From the NCBI RefSeq assembly GCF_009812035.1, contig NZ_VZIZ01000009.1, forward strand, positions 62,001 through 126,000: a stretch of DNA of 64,000 nt, given 5' to 3'. Below the pieces are notes generated by a model. That model had not been told where the DNA came from. It made no database searches and saw nothing but the letters and a program-made list of their open reading frames with translations. Shown here one piece after another: positions 46,388-56,005 of this stretch (within the stretch, counting starts at the first letter, position 1; every line of letters starts with the position of its first letter). Position numbers and translations under genes: made by a program. The DNA is from Psychrobacter nivimaris (lineage in GTDB: Bacteria; Pseudomonadota; Gammaproteobacteria; Pseudomonadales; Moraxellaceae).

Positions 46388-47836
46388 TCACCATGCATAG
46401 GAGATAGCTTTACGGACGACTGGAGGCAAAAAGCGAGTGAGACCATCAGTGTTCTCTATCGCTAATTTGTTTTCTAAATTGACAGCTGACCTATCATCTT
46501 TATGAGTAGTACTATCTGCATTTTTCGTTGACTGTACATAGGCTTGCCATTCTTTTTCACTAGGTTTGCTAAAGTGATAAATACGTCCCAGTACTTGCTT
46601 GAGTTGTGTGCCAAAGTGGCCAGTGTTATAGCTTAAACCATACTTACGGCATATGGCCTGTACCTGCGGCGCAATCTTTGCATAGTGGCCAGCTGGCATA
46701 TCAGGAAATATATGATGCTCAATTTGGTGGGACAAGTTACCTGTCAAAAGATGGAACCATTTGCTGCCTTTGATATTGCTAGAGCCAAGGATTTGGCGTA
46801 CATACCAGTCGCCTTTACTTTCATTGGCATCGAGATGGGTATAGATATGCGCTTGCTCAGTGAAATGCCCACAAAAAATTACCGCCCACGTCCATAGATT
46901 ACGGACAGTGTTGGCAGTCATGTTACCGCTCAACGTACTCAAGGCGCTACGACGACCTAGTGTCAGCGCTACTACAGATGGCAGTGCGATATAGTCTTTG
47001 CCTATTTGTCGCCCAATTTTGGCAAATAAGGCGCGAGACTTTTGTTGCATGATTTTGTGTAGATCAGGGGAGTCAGCGTATTCATCGGCACTGATTTGGA
47101 TGTCGTGAAAAGCTACTGCCCATTCAAAGCCAAATGCCAGTACCGCTGTACTAAACATATTGTAGCGATCTTCTGGCGTCCAAGGCTGCTCGTCAGTCAC
47201 TCGAATTAAGTGATAGCCTACGTCATGGTCACGGCCAACAATATTGGTAAAAGTATGATGTAGATAATTATGAGAGTGTTGCCATAATGGAGCAGGGCAG
47301 ACAATATCCCAGTCGAATTTTTGACTATTAAGGTGCGGGTGTTGCATCCAGTCATATTGACCATGCATGACGTTATGACCCAGCTCCATGTTGTTCAATA
47401 TTTTGCTAAAGCTAAGTAAAGACGTGCCTAGTAGCCAAGTAGCGACTAGACTGCGTTTCGATGGCATACGCCCAGCCGCTGCAAGTAGACCACGGGCGAT
47501 AATTTCACTATATACCACGGTGGCATATATCCGCTGTATATAGCGTGCATCCTTACTGCCTAGCGAGTCCATGACGCTTTTATATAGGGCATTGAGCTCT
47601 ACGGCTAAAGCATCACTTTGAAGCTTTGATAAAGGTGCGCCAGTCAACGTTGGGTAGCGAGTCCGTATTAACGTGTCTGACTGATCGCTATCATTGATTG
47701 CTTCAACATTAAGCTGCGAGTACGGCGTTTGCGGCGTCAAAGGCAGAGGCGCGTTTTTCGCTAGCTGTGTATCGGACAGGTGCGTCAAGATAGGCACAGC
47801 AGATTGTGGCGTAGTAACGGGTGGTAATAAGCGCAT
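46388..47836 (-). CDS. Membrane fatty-acid desaturase
   Basis: The protein has 482 residues from ATG 47836, which has AAGGA 8 nt upstream; a GTG at 47875 is in frame but inferior. Three histidine boxes typical of di-iron desaturases are visible: HNVMH near 165, HNYLHH near 205 and HQIEHH near 370. Membrane segments flank them. It introduces a double bond into acyl-CoA or phospholipid acyl chains. The gene upstream on the same strand is its probable electron donor. This pair fits membrane fluidity control in a cold-tolerant organism. Confidence 0.9.
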   Translation of the reverse strand: MRLLPPVTTPQSAVPILTHLSDTQLAKNAPLPLTPQTPYSQLNVEAINDSDQSDTLIRTRYPTLTGAPLSKLQSDALAVELNALYKSVMDSLGSKDARYIQRIYATVVYSEIIARGLLAAAGRMPSKRSLVATWLLGTSLLSFSKILNNMELGHNVMHGQYDWMQHPHLNSQKFDWDIVCPAPLWQHSHNYLHHTFTNIVGRDHDVGYHLIRVTDEQPWTPEDRYNMFSTAVLAFGFEWAVAFHDIQISADEYADSPDLHKIMQQKSRALFAKIGRQIGKDYIALPSVVALTLGRRSALSTLSGNMTANTVRNLWTWAVIFCGHFTEQAHIYTHLDANESKGDWYVRQILGSSNIKGSKWFHLLTGNLSHQIEHHIFPDMPAGHYAKIAPQVQAICRKYGLSYNTGHFGTQLKQVLGRIYHFSKPSEKEWQAYVQSTKNADSTTHKDDRSAVNLENKLAIENTDGLTRFLPPVVRKAISYAW

Positions 47837-47977
47837 AAATAAATCCTTAACCGAAACGGCATGAATAAGCAGCACTGCATCCGGTTTGATAAGTTATCTG
47901 AGTTTTAGCCTATAAAGTGACGTTTGTCTTTTATTTCTCATAGGTTGTCTAGCATATGCTTTCTATTAAGCCAGTCA

Positions 47978-49228
47978 TTAAACATCGAGTACCACATCAG
48001 TCATGGCAATGTTGATACAAGTCTGAATAGACTCGTAACCATCACCACTCACTTTCCCTGTTTGGACGTTTTTGACCACGCCGCTGACTTTATTACAGCG
48101 GCACAACTGGCAAATACCTTGCCGACAACCATATGCTAGTCGTATATCTGCATTTTCAGCAGCAGTCAGTATGGTCGTGTCACTGACAAATTGCCGCTGC
48201 CGTGACCGCAAATAGACAGTGTGTTCTTCTACAGGTATCGTTTTGTCAAATATTTGATTGCTATCGTTATCAACATTAGCTAGGGCATTACCAAAGTTCT
48301 CTACGATGATTTTATCGCGCAGCTGTTCGTCTATAGGTAAGGTTATCTCTGCGGCGGCTTTATATAAGCCAGCTAATAACGCTTGTGAACCGCAGGCAAA
48401 TATTTGCGTATCTGCTAGAGGTAAGTTTAGCGACAGCAGACCCTCTGCACTTAAGTATCTTGTAACAGCCAAATAGGTAGTCGGATCTTCAGTATGGATT
48501 AGATAATAAATAAAGTCTGGATATATATCGCTCAGCTGTTGCCATTGATGTTGCAGCTTGGATGAAACAGTCCGACTATAATGCAACAGCGTTACCTGAT
48601 GTCCATTACTCAAGGCTTGAGTGATAAGTCCGAGCATAGGCGTGATACCGCTACCACCAGCGATGAATAGCAAAGGAGAGGGTTGCTTATTCTCTGATAT
48701 TTGCTGCCTTAGTATTGAGGTTTGTTCCAAAGTGAAATTTCCAAGTGGCAAGCTTGTGTCAACGACACTAGCCAGTGGCATCTGCTTAGTTAAATAGTCA
48801 GATACCAACCCTTGTGGTTTAATCGCGATAGTTACCGTATGACGTTGGTCTGCCGTATGTCTCTCGGTAGCATCGTCGAGCCACCAGAGGGGTTGATGCG
48901 CCAAGCCCACTATCGAGTAGCTACGCTGGTGATAAACTCCATCGATACAAACGCGCAAATCAAGATATTGACCGCCTTGCCAACCACCCATCATCTCAGA
49001 AGTCTGCTGTTTAAAGGCTCTATTGGTCTCAAAACGAAGTGCTATCAAATTATCACTTAATGTATAGCGTGCGATCAGGCGTAACTTAGGAGTCGTCAAT
49101 GACCAAAACGGATGTAAGCGCGATCCGATAAAATCGACAAACGCACGTTGAATAATTTCAGGGCGATAGCCGTTGGCCATATTATCAGTACCTGTATGAT
49201 TGCTATGAAAGTGAATGATGTAACGCAT
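47978..49228 (-). CDS. Ferredoxin-type flavin reductase for the desaturase
   Basis: The 416-residue protein has an FAD domain (YLDLRVCIDGVYHQRSYSIVG), an NAD(P)H domain (LLFIAGGSGITPMLGLITQAL) and a C-terminal 2Fe-2S ferredoxin domain with AYGCRQGICQLCRCNKVSG and IQTCINIAM. This is the NAD(P)H oxidoreductase design that delivers electrons to membrane desaturases and hydroxylases. It ends 141 bp before the desaturase start and probably shares its transcript. The exact start is uncertain; a second ATG (MANGYRP, residue 17) is possible. Confidence 0.9.
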   Translation of the reverse strand: MRYIIHFHSNHTGTDNMANGYRPEIIQRAFVDFIGSRLHPFWSLTTPKLRLIARYTLSDNLIALRFETNRAFKQQTSEMMGGWQGGQYLDLRVCIDGVYHQRSYSIVGLAHQPLWWLDDATERHTADQRHTVTIAIKPQGLVSDYLTKQMPLASVVDTSLPLGNFTLEQTSILRQQISENKQPSPLLFIAGGSGITPMLGLITQALSNGHQVTLLHYSRTVSSKLQHQWQQLSDIYPDFIYYLIHTEDPTTYLAVTRYLSAEGLLSLNLPLADTQIFACGSQALLAGLYKAAAEITLPIDEQLRDKIIVENFGNALANVDNDSNQIFDKTIPVEEHTVYLRSRQRQFVSDTTILTAAENADIRLAYGCRQGICQLCRCNKVSGVVKNVQTGKVSGDGYESIQTCINIAMTDVVLDV

Positions 49229-49630
49229 ACAAAGTCAGTTCATAATTCATTCTAATAATCGAAAATGAAATCGAGCCGATAGACCTTGTTAAGCCACACT
49301 AATATGCTAACGGCTATTGATTAAATTTGCGAAAGTTTTGATGCTATTTTTTGTGGTCTTTATAAAACGCTAATGAATCAAAATGTTAAGTTAGTTCATT
49401 AAGATAAGACTCCTTGAGTTATTTTTTAAAGCGAGTTTTATAGCCAAAAGGCATAGCCTGCTGTCAAAAACAGTAAAACAACTGGTAAAACAACCTGTCA
49501 GCTTGCAGGGTATGCGCCACAATGCGATAATGACCTATAATTTGTAACCCTGATTTTGAGGTACGGCACGCTTGGCATCATCGCTGAGTTGCATTTGCTG
49601 TTCTCTTCTATGCAGTCTATCGGAGTGTTA
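49229..49630. promoter_or_regulatory. Intergenic region with candidate ettA promoter
   Basis: TTGCAG at 49503-49508 and GATAAT at 49525-49530 are spaced 16 bp and form a reasonable sigma-70 promoter about 100 bp before the ettA ATG. A second TATAAT at 49536-49541 lacks a spaced -35. The remainder of the 402-bp spacer is unremarkable. Confidence 0.45.
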
Positions 49631-51292
49631 ATGGCTCAATATATTTACACGATGAACAACGTGTCAAAACTTGTTCCCCCTAAGCGTGAAATCCTAAAAA
49701 ATATCAACCTATCGTTTTTCCCTGGTGCCAAAATTGGTGTCTTGGGTATCAACGGTTCAGGTAAATCAACCTTGCTCCGTATTATGGCAGGCGTGGATAC
49801 TGAGTTTAGTGGTGAAGCACGCGCGCAAGCAGGTACCAAAGTTGGCTATCTGCCACAGGAACCACAGCTAGATGACAGCAAAGACGTTCGTGGTAATGTC
49901 GAAGACGGTATGCGCGAAGCATTAGATGCGCTTGCACGTCTAGATGCTATCTATGCTGAATACGCAGAGCCTGATGCTGATTTTGATAAGCTTGCTGAAG
50001 AGCAAGGCAAGATGGAAGATATCATCCAGTCTTGGGATGCGCACAACTTAAATAACCAGCTAGAAAAAGCAGCCGATGCGCTCCGTCTGCCACCATGGGA
50101 TGCGGACGTTAGCAAACTGTCTGGTGGTGAAAAACGCCGTGTGGCACTATGTCGTCTGCTATTGTCGCGCCCTGATATGCTATTACTTGACGAACCAACC
50201 AACCATTTGGACGCCGAGTCTGTTGCGTGGTTAGAGCAGTTCTTGCAGAATTACAGCGGTACTATCGTTGCCATTACCCATGATCGCTATTTCTTGGATA
50301 ATGTTGCTCAGTGGATTTTGGAGCTTGACCGTGGCCATGGCTATCCGTATGAAGGCAACTATACTGAGTGGCTAGAGCAAAAGAACACGCGTCTAGAGCA
50401 GCAGAATAAGCAAGAAGAGTCATTTGCTAAAGCGCTGAAAAAAGAGCTTGAGTGGATTCGTAAAAACCAAAAAGGCCAACAGGCTAAGTCTAAATCTCGT
50501 GTACAGCGTTTTGAAGAATTGAACTCAACTGAGTTCCAGAAACGTAATGAGACCTCTGAGATTTATATTCCACCTGGTCCACGTTTGGGTAACAAGGTTA
50601 TTGAGATCAATGACATCTCTAAATCATTCGGCGATCGTCTGCTGTATGAAAACCTAAGCTTTAACGTACCAGCTGGTGGTATCGTTGGTATTATCGGTCC
50701 AAATGGTGCAGGTAAGACCACGCTATTTAACATGATTACTGAGCGCGATACCCCAGATACAGGTTCAGTTGATTTGGGTGAAAGTGTTAAAGTTGCCTAT
50801 GTTGGTCAGGTACGTGATCATCTAGATGATAACAAAACCGTATGGGAAGAAGTTTCTGACGGCCTTGATATCATTACCGTTGGTGATTACACCACGCCAA
50901 GCCGCGCGTATATCGGACGTTTTAACTTTAAAGGCTCAGATCAGCAAAAGCATGTCGGTCAATTATCAGGTGGTGAGCGTAACCGCTTGCAGCTTGCTAA
51001 GACGCTAAAGCAGGGCGCAAACGTATTGCTTCTTGATGAACCCTCAAACGATTTGGACATCGAAACCCTACGTGCCCTAGAGGATGCGATTCAAGTATTC
51101 CCAGGTACCGTCATGGTGGTCTCGCATGATCGCTGGTTCCTTGACCGTATCGCGACTCATATCTTGGCATTCGAAGATGAAGGCCCAGTTTGGTTCGATG
51201 GTAACTATTCTGAGTTTGAAACCTATCGCAAAAAGACCATGGGTGATGATGCTACTCCTAAGCGTATGAAGTATAAAAAGATTACTACCTAG
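49631..51292 (+). CDS. ettA: Energy-dependent translational throttle protein, ABC-F ATPase
   Basis: The protein has 553 residues from ATG 49631, with GGAG 5 nt upstream, and starts MAQYIYTMNNVSKLVPPKRE as EttA does. An upstream ATG at 49556 would add 25 unrelated residues. Two ABC domains carry GINGSGKST and GPNGAGKTT, LSGGEKRR and LSGGERNR, and LLDEPTNHLDAES and LLDEPSNDLDIET. The linker has the tRNA-interacting arm (QQAKSKSRVQRFEEL). EttA binds the ribosomal E site and gates the first elongation cycle by ATP/ADP state. Confidence 0.96.
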   Translation: MAQYIYTMNNVSKLVPPKREILKNINLSFFPGAKIGVLGINGSGKSTLLRIMAGVDTEFSGEARAQAGTKVGYLPQEPQLDDSKDVRGNVEDGMREALDALARLDAIYAEYAEPDADFDKLAEEQGKMEDIIQSWDAHNLNNQLEKAADALRLPPWDADVSKLSGGEKRRVALCRLLLSRPDMLLLDEPTNHLDAESVAWLEQFLQNYSGTIVAITHDRYFLDNVAQWILELDRGHGYPYEGNYTEWLEQKNTRLEQQNKQEESFAKALKKELEWIRKNQKGQQAKSKSRVQRFEELNSTEFQKRNETSEIYIPPGPRLGNKVIEINDISKSFGDRLLYENLSFNVPAGGIVGIIGPNGAGKTTLFNMITERDTPDTGSVDLGESVKVAYVGQVRDHLDDNKTVWEEVSDGLDIITVGDYTTPSRAYIGRFNFKGSDQQKHVGQLSGGERNRLQLAKTLKQGANVLLLDEPSNDLDIETLRALEDAIQVFPGTVMVVSHDRWFLDRIATHILAFEDEGPVWFDGNYSEFETYRKKTMGDDATPKRMKYKKITT

Positions 51293-51331
51293 GATATAGT
51301 CAGCGAAAAGTAATATCGATACATCACGCGC

Positions 51332-51399
51332 TGCTGATATTAATTTTTCTTGCTTGCTGTGCCTACGCAGACAGAGGCTACAAAAAATTGATATCAGCA
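51332..51399. repeat. Intergenic palindromic element, copy A
   Basis: TGCTGATATTAATTTTT (51332-51348) and AAAAATTGATATCAGCA (51383-51399) pair at 16 of 17 positions. The loop carries TTGCTTGCTGTGC and an inner GCCT/AGGC stem, then GCTACAAAAAAT. The loop words match copy B at 35289-35348. Confidence 0.65.
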
Positions 51400-51484
51400 A
51401 TACCGTAGCGTTTTTAGGATATTTTGACTATAACTATCTAGCAGCTAATAAAAATTGGCTGTTTAGGAATCTAAAATTGATAAT

Positions 51485-51519
51485 AAAAAAGACCTCTGAT
51501 CAATTAGAGGTCTTTTTTT
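51485..51519. terminator. Bidirectional terminator between ettA and plsB
   Basis: AAAAAAGACCTCT and AGAGGTCTTTTTTT flank a GATCAATT loop. It lies between two convergent genes. Confidence 0.9.
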
Positions 51520-51551
51520 GTACTTAAGATAATCAAGGTAGCTGCTATAAA

Positions 51552-54341
51552 TTAACGTTTACGGCCAAATTTACGCTGCTTTTTATTGCTAATCTCAGTA
51601 ATCGCATGGGTAATCTCTTCTTCATCTAAGCTCGCCACTTGTTGCAAGATTTGCATCATATCAGGCGTTAGGACGTACTTGGCATGATGGGCGATGTCAT
51701 TGATGCGATGATCAAAGGTTAATACCCCTGTTTCATCATCTTTCTGCAAGTAATCAAGACGCGTCAACGCACTGATAAAGCTGGTAAATAATGCCCGGTC
51801 AAAGAAGTCAGGGATGTCGTCGGCATACAGCACAGACAAACGCTGCCCAAGCAGATGACACAAGTCAACGACTTCGTTTTCGGTTAGATTGCCCGAGCCT
51901 TGCTGAGCCAGTAGTGCCAGCGTCATAAAGTAACGTTCAAGGCTCTGCTCGACAGGTGTAGCGAGTACTTGTAGCTGCTGATAGCACTTGCTATTAGACT
52001 CGGGCACGCTAAGGACACCGTCACTCAATTCAACAATCAATCCATGAGAGAGTAGGCTGTCGATTTTTTTGTTGAGCGTCTCGGCCAAGCCATGTGCTGG
52101 GTAGTATAAGAACAGCTCACTTTGTAAGAATGGATATAATTGCTCGGCAATACTGTCTAGACGACTGCGTTCGATACGGCCATTACGAGCTACTAAGGCA
52201 GATAAGAACGACAATAAAATAAAGACATGCAATATATTATTACGGAAGTAGCTAAGTAACGCTGCTTGCTTACCAGCGACTTGAATGATGTCACCCAAGA
52301 TATGCGGCGTACGCTCAATAAGCTTAAGCTTAATACCATAATCAATGATTTGCTGCGGGCTCATCTCAGTGATGACGGTATCTTCTGAATAGGATAGCTG
52401 CTGAGCAAGACCTTGATAGAGGGCGATTTGCTCACGGCAGATATCTTCATCTAATGCTGCTTTCGGTGCTGAAAGCAATACCAGTGACAATAGTGATACT
52501 GGCGTGACCACAGCGGCTTTATTGATGTGCTGCATGACTTTTACGCCGATGTTATCGACCATGGCACTGGTTTTGTCATCGAGTGGCGTATCAGTACGAT
52601 CGGCAGGCAAGCTATTGGCTGGCACGTCAAACTTGGTCATAAAATCGCTAAGGTGCAGCGGTGTGCCAAAGCTTAAATGCACATTACCAAAGATACGCTC
52701 AATCTTACGGCCAACTTTTAGTAAACCGATGAGCGATTCAGATTCTTTTGGCTTACCTTTTAACTCACCAACATAGGTGCCGCCTTCCATGATGCGCTCG
52801 TAACCAATATAAGTCGGAATAAATACCACAGGCTTATTGGTATGGCGTAACTGACTATGTACCGTCATCGCTAGCATGCCCATCTTTGGCGGTAGCAGGC
52901 GACCTGAGCGTGAGCGACCGCCTTCGATAAAGTATTCAATCGGTGTATTGCGGGTAATAAGGGTGTGCATATACTCGCGCAATACTGCGGTATAGAGGGC
53001 ATTACCACGGAAGCTACGACGAATATAGAATGCAACGGCGCCGCGTAGTAATGGCCCCAATACGGGCACGTCTAAGTTGTCACCAGCAGCGACATAAGGG
53101 ATACTCAGGCCACGTTTGTAGATGACATAAGACAGTAATAGATAGTCGACATGGCTGCGATGACAAGGCACATAAATCAGCTCATAATCGGTCGCAAGGT
53201 CACGTACTCGCTCGAAATGATGGACTTCTACGCCGTCATACAACTGCGTCCACAACCATGTCAAAAATTTATAAAAACCACGGATGATAGAATGAGAGTA
53301 GTCATTGACCATCTCATTAGCATAGCCTCTGGCCTGACTGCGAGCTTCTCGAACGCTAGTCCCTTTCTCGGCCGCTTCCATCTCAATCGCATGCTTAATA
53401 GCTGGCGAGTACACCAGTTTGTCTACCAAGTTACGTCTATCTGATAGATCTGGGCCAAGCATACTAGCGCGCTGCTTATCTAAATAAATCGACAATTGCT
53501 GCTGCAACATACGAACCAGTTCACGATTACTATCAGCCGATGCGACTAGCGCATAGTTTGGTATCTGCGCAGCGTCAGTTGCGTCATCACTGTTAGTAGC
53601 CGTTGACTCTGTATCGAGTGAATCCGCCGCTGTTAAATCTGCTTTAAGGGCATCTGTAGCAACTGAGTCAAAGGTAGCAGGTCCTTCCACGTCGCCTTTG
53701 AGATTATCGTTGATAATGGTACGTAAGTCTTGCGGTGGGTGAAACTGTACAAAAGTGTCGCGGCCCATCACCCCGATATTAAATAATTGCTTAGTGATGC
53801 TAGGATCTTGCCAGTTGTCAGCAGTCAGTAGCTTAAATAACGAATCTTCTTTTTCAGGTGCGCGTCCCCACAGAATCGATACGGGCACTAGACGTACCTT
53901 TAACTCCGGATATTGCAATACAGCAGACACTAAGCGAGAAAGGCGAGGTGACAATTGGCTGTCTTTAGCACTTGGGTGATTCAAAAATATGATGGCCGCA
54001 TTTTCTTTAATATTATGGGCGGCATCATTTACTCCAACCAGTGCTGGCGGTAAGTTGTGCTCTTGCGTCTGCAAGTCAATCAGAATACTGTTTGAACGAG
54101 AATAGTCCTGTAGTACATAAAACCGTAGCGTCTGATCATCATTGTCGAACTCAGGTAGCTCGCCTAATAACTTAGGTTTTACGGCGATATCGAGCATCTG
54201 ACCTGACAGCTTACGATACAGCTGATTGATCGGTGCATTAGAATAAGGCTTAGTAGCGATTGCATTGCCAACAGTTTTAGCAGTGCCATCAGTCGCGACT
54301 GGCGCTTTAAAAATCCGTTTTTTTAAGAACTTCGGTATCAT
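51552..54341 (-). CDS. plsB: Glycerol-3-phosphate O-acyltransferase
   Basis: The protein has 929 residues from ATG 54341; the in-frame TTG at 54353 is unlikely. The PlsB family block is present: YVPCHRSHVDYLLLSY (HX4D catalytic box), then GAVAFYIRRSFRGNALY, YFIEGGRSRSGRLLPPK and VFIPTYIGYERIMEGGTY. It transfers an acyl group to sn-glycerol-3-phosphate, the first step of phospholipid synthesis, at the inner membrane. Residues 230-275 carry an Asp/Ser/Thr-rich insertion. It is the last gene before the shared terminator. Confidence 0.95.
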   Translation of the reverse strand: MIPKFLKKRIFKAPVATDGTAKTVGNAIATKPYSNAPINQLYRKLSGQMLDIAVKPKLLGELPEFDNDDQTLRFYVLQDYSRSNSILIDLQTQEHNLPPALVGVNDAAHNIKENAAIIFLNHPSAKDSQLSPRLSRLVSAVLQYPELKVRLVPVSILWGRAPEKEDSLFKLLTADNWQDPSITKQLFNIGVMGRDTFVQFHPPQDLRTIINDNLKGDVEGPATFDSVATDALKADLTAADSLDTESTATNSDDATDAAQIPNYALVASADSNRELVRMLQQQLSIYLDKQRASMLGPDLSDRRNLVDKLVYSPAIKHAIEMEAAEKGTSVREARSQARGYANEMVNDYSHSIIRGFYKFLTWLWTQLYDGVEVHHFERVRDLATDYELIYVPCHRSHVDYLLLSYVIYKRGLSIPYVAAGDNLDVPVLGPLLRGAVAFYIRRSFRGNALYTAVLREYMHTLITRNTPIEYFIEGGRSRSGRLLPPKMGMLAMTVHSQLRHTNKPVVFIPTYIGYERIMEGGTYVGELKGKPKESESLIGLLKVGRKIERIFGNVHLSFGTPLHLSDFMTKFDVPANSLPADRTDTPLDDKTSAMVDNIGVKVMQHINKAAVVTPVSLLSLVLLSAPKAALDEDICREQIALYQGLAQQLSYSEDTVITEMSPQQIIDYGIKLKLIERTPHILGDIIQVAGKQAALLSYFRNNILHVFILLSFLSALVARNGRIERSRLDSIAEQLYPFLQSELFLYYPAHGLAETLNKKIDSLLSHGLIVELSDGVLSVPESNSKCYQQLQVLATPVEQSLERYFMTLALLAQQGSGNLTENEVVDLCHLLGQRLSVLYADDIPDFFDRALFTSFISALTRLDYLQKDDETGVLTFDHRINDIAHHAKYVLTPDMMQILQQVASLDEEEITHAITEISNKKQRKFGRKR

Positions 54342-54588
54342 AATCAGTATCAAAAATAGTCAAATATGTTGCGCTTATGATGCCATAAAAGCCACCAAAG
54401 CGATATATAGTGTCTGTATATACTACCAATATTAATACGGTTTGGTTACGCTGTAGTGAGTGACCAATTATACAAAATGCTCAAACATTTGAAAGTTCAC
54501 ATGTTTAGGGTAATAATATATTTATATCACCGATGACTCATAAATATAGCGTCTATTTTTCAATTTCATTTTATTAAGCCTAAAACTT

Positions 54589-55077
54589 ATGACTCCAGCT
54601 ATCGATCTTGCCAAAAAACGTAACCTTGATTACCAAGTACACGAATATACTCACGACAGCAATGCCGTATCGTTTGGTTTAGAAGCCGCAGAAAAACTTG
54701 GCGTAGCGGTGACACAGGTGTTTAAAACTCTAGTGGTGACCACTGATACGGGTGTACTTGCTGTGGCGATATTGCCAGTCGACAAGACACTTAACTTTAA
54801 AAAAATGGCTAAGGCGCTATCTTCTAACAAACTGCTATCTTGCAAAAAAGTACAGATGGCCGACCCCAAACAAGTAGAGCGCAGCACGGGCTATGTGCTG
54901 GGCGGTGTCAGTCCACTGGGTCAAAAAAAGCGACTAAAAACCGTGATAGATAGCACAGCTCAAGATCAGGCCACTATCTATGTGAGTGGGGGTCGCCGTG
55001 GTCTAGAGATTGAATTGCCGCCTGCACAGTTGGCCGCAACGCTTGATGCTTGCTTTAGTGATATCACTGATGAATAA
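54589..55077 (+). CDS. ybaK: Cys-tRNA(Pro) deacylase YbaK
   Basis: The 162-residue protein has the family patterns DYQVHEYTHDSNAVSFGLEA, VFKTLVVTTDTG, KMAKALSSNKLLSC and GYVLGGVSPLGQKKRLKTVID. It removes cysteine wrongly attached to tRNA-Pro. It starts opposite plsB and is followed by an IS element 181 bp later. Confidence 0.95.
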   Translation: MTPAIDLAKKRNLDYQVHEYTHDSNAVSFGLEAAEKLGVAVTQVFKTLVVTTDTGVLAVAILPVDKTLNFKKMAKALSSNKLLSCKKVQMADPKQVERSTGYVLGGVSPLGQKKRLKTVIDSTAQDQATIYVSGGRRGLEIELPPAQLAATLDACFSDITDE

Positions 55078-55258
55078 AAGATTATACGGAGGTTGTAATC
55101 TGCCTAGTATAAAATGGCCATATCGACAATTTCGCTAAGCATATTCATGAGTAATCTATACTGGATTCGCTTGTATTGAAGATATTTTGGCGCAAGATTG
55201 TTGTAGATTGACCATAGCGATAAGGCGTAGACTTATACGCCAGCTTATCTATTATTTT

Positions 55259-55974
55259 GGGGCTGTAGTAGATAAGCACTATGCTAGACTACTTTTATGA
55301 AGATAACCCGTTGTAAACTAAGTAAAAAAGCACAGCGAAGGCTGTTAGAGTTTTTTTACGGCTGAAGTGACTGCTAGAACAGCCGCAGATTTGCTTGATA
55401 TTCAGCCTAATACTGCTGCACTTTTTTATCATAAAATAAGACTTGTGATAGATTACCATCTCTCATTAGAAGCTGATGAGCTTTTTGATGGTGAGGTCGA
55501 ATTAGATGAAAGTTACTTTGGCGGTGTACGCAAAGGCAAAAGAGGTCGCGGGGCAGCTGGTAAAACCGCTGTATTTGGTATTCTAAAACGAAACGGTAAG
55601 GTTTATACCATTGTCGTAGCAGACACCAAACAGACTACCCTAATGCCTGTTATTAAGCGTAAAATCAAGCCTGACAGCTTTGTTTATACGGATAGCTATC
55701 GAAGTTACAATGCATTAGATGTGAGTGAGTTTAAACATTTCAGAGTCAATCACTCTATAGAGTTCATTTGCGGTAAGAACAATCACATCAATGGCATTGA
55801 GAACTTCTGGAATCAGTCCAAACGAACACTCAGAAAGTATAATGGGATCAATAAGAAGAACTTCCATTTGTTTTTAAAAGAGTGCGAGTTTAGATTCAAC
55901 TATGGCTCACCATCTAATCAGCTGAAAACCTTGAGAAAATGGTGTGATATTTAATCCTTATCTACTACAGCCCC
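55259..55974 (+). mobile_element. IS1595-family (IS1016-type) insertion sequence, 716 bp
   Basis: The ends are perfect 18-bp inverted repeats GGGGCTGTAGTAGATAAG (55259-55276) and CTTATCTACTACAGCCCC (55957-55974). Direct 8-bp copies ATTATTTT flank it at 55251-55258 and 55975-55982, as expected of IS1595-family transposition. It carries one transposase gene, which is frameshifted. The intact ends and duplication point to recent insertion between ybaK and the isomerase gene. Confidence 0.93.
55297..55954 (+). pseudogene. IS1595-family (IS1016-type) transposase, frameshifted
   Basis: Frame 1 starts at ATG 55297 (MKITRCKLSKKAQRRLLEFF). A run of seven Ts at 55351-55357 then shifts the frame: the original path stops at once, and the continuing frame opens with FTAEVTARTAADLL and runs to 55954. 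Removing one T restores an unbroken protein of about 218 residues. The rest has the DDE-type core: VELDESYFGGVRKGKRG, IVVADTKQTTLMPVI, YTDSYRSYNALD and NGIENFWNQSKRTLRKYNG. It is either a broken copy, a sequencing error in the homopolymer, or a slippery site. Confidence 0.88.
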
Positions 55975-56005
55975 ATTATTTTTATCTACATTTAAGGACA
56001 TGCTC

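Noticed and set aside
49556..49630. Extended N-terminus for ettA from ATG 49556
   Set aside because: The extra 25 residues do not resemble EttA, and the ATG at 49631 has a GGAG site and the family start MAQYIYTM.
55367..55954. A shorter, intact transposase starting at GTG 55367
   Set aside because: The frame upstream, from ATG 55297, matches the normal transposase N-terminus up to the T7 run; the short form would lack it.
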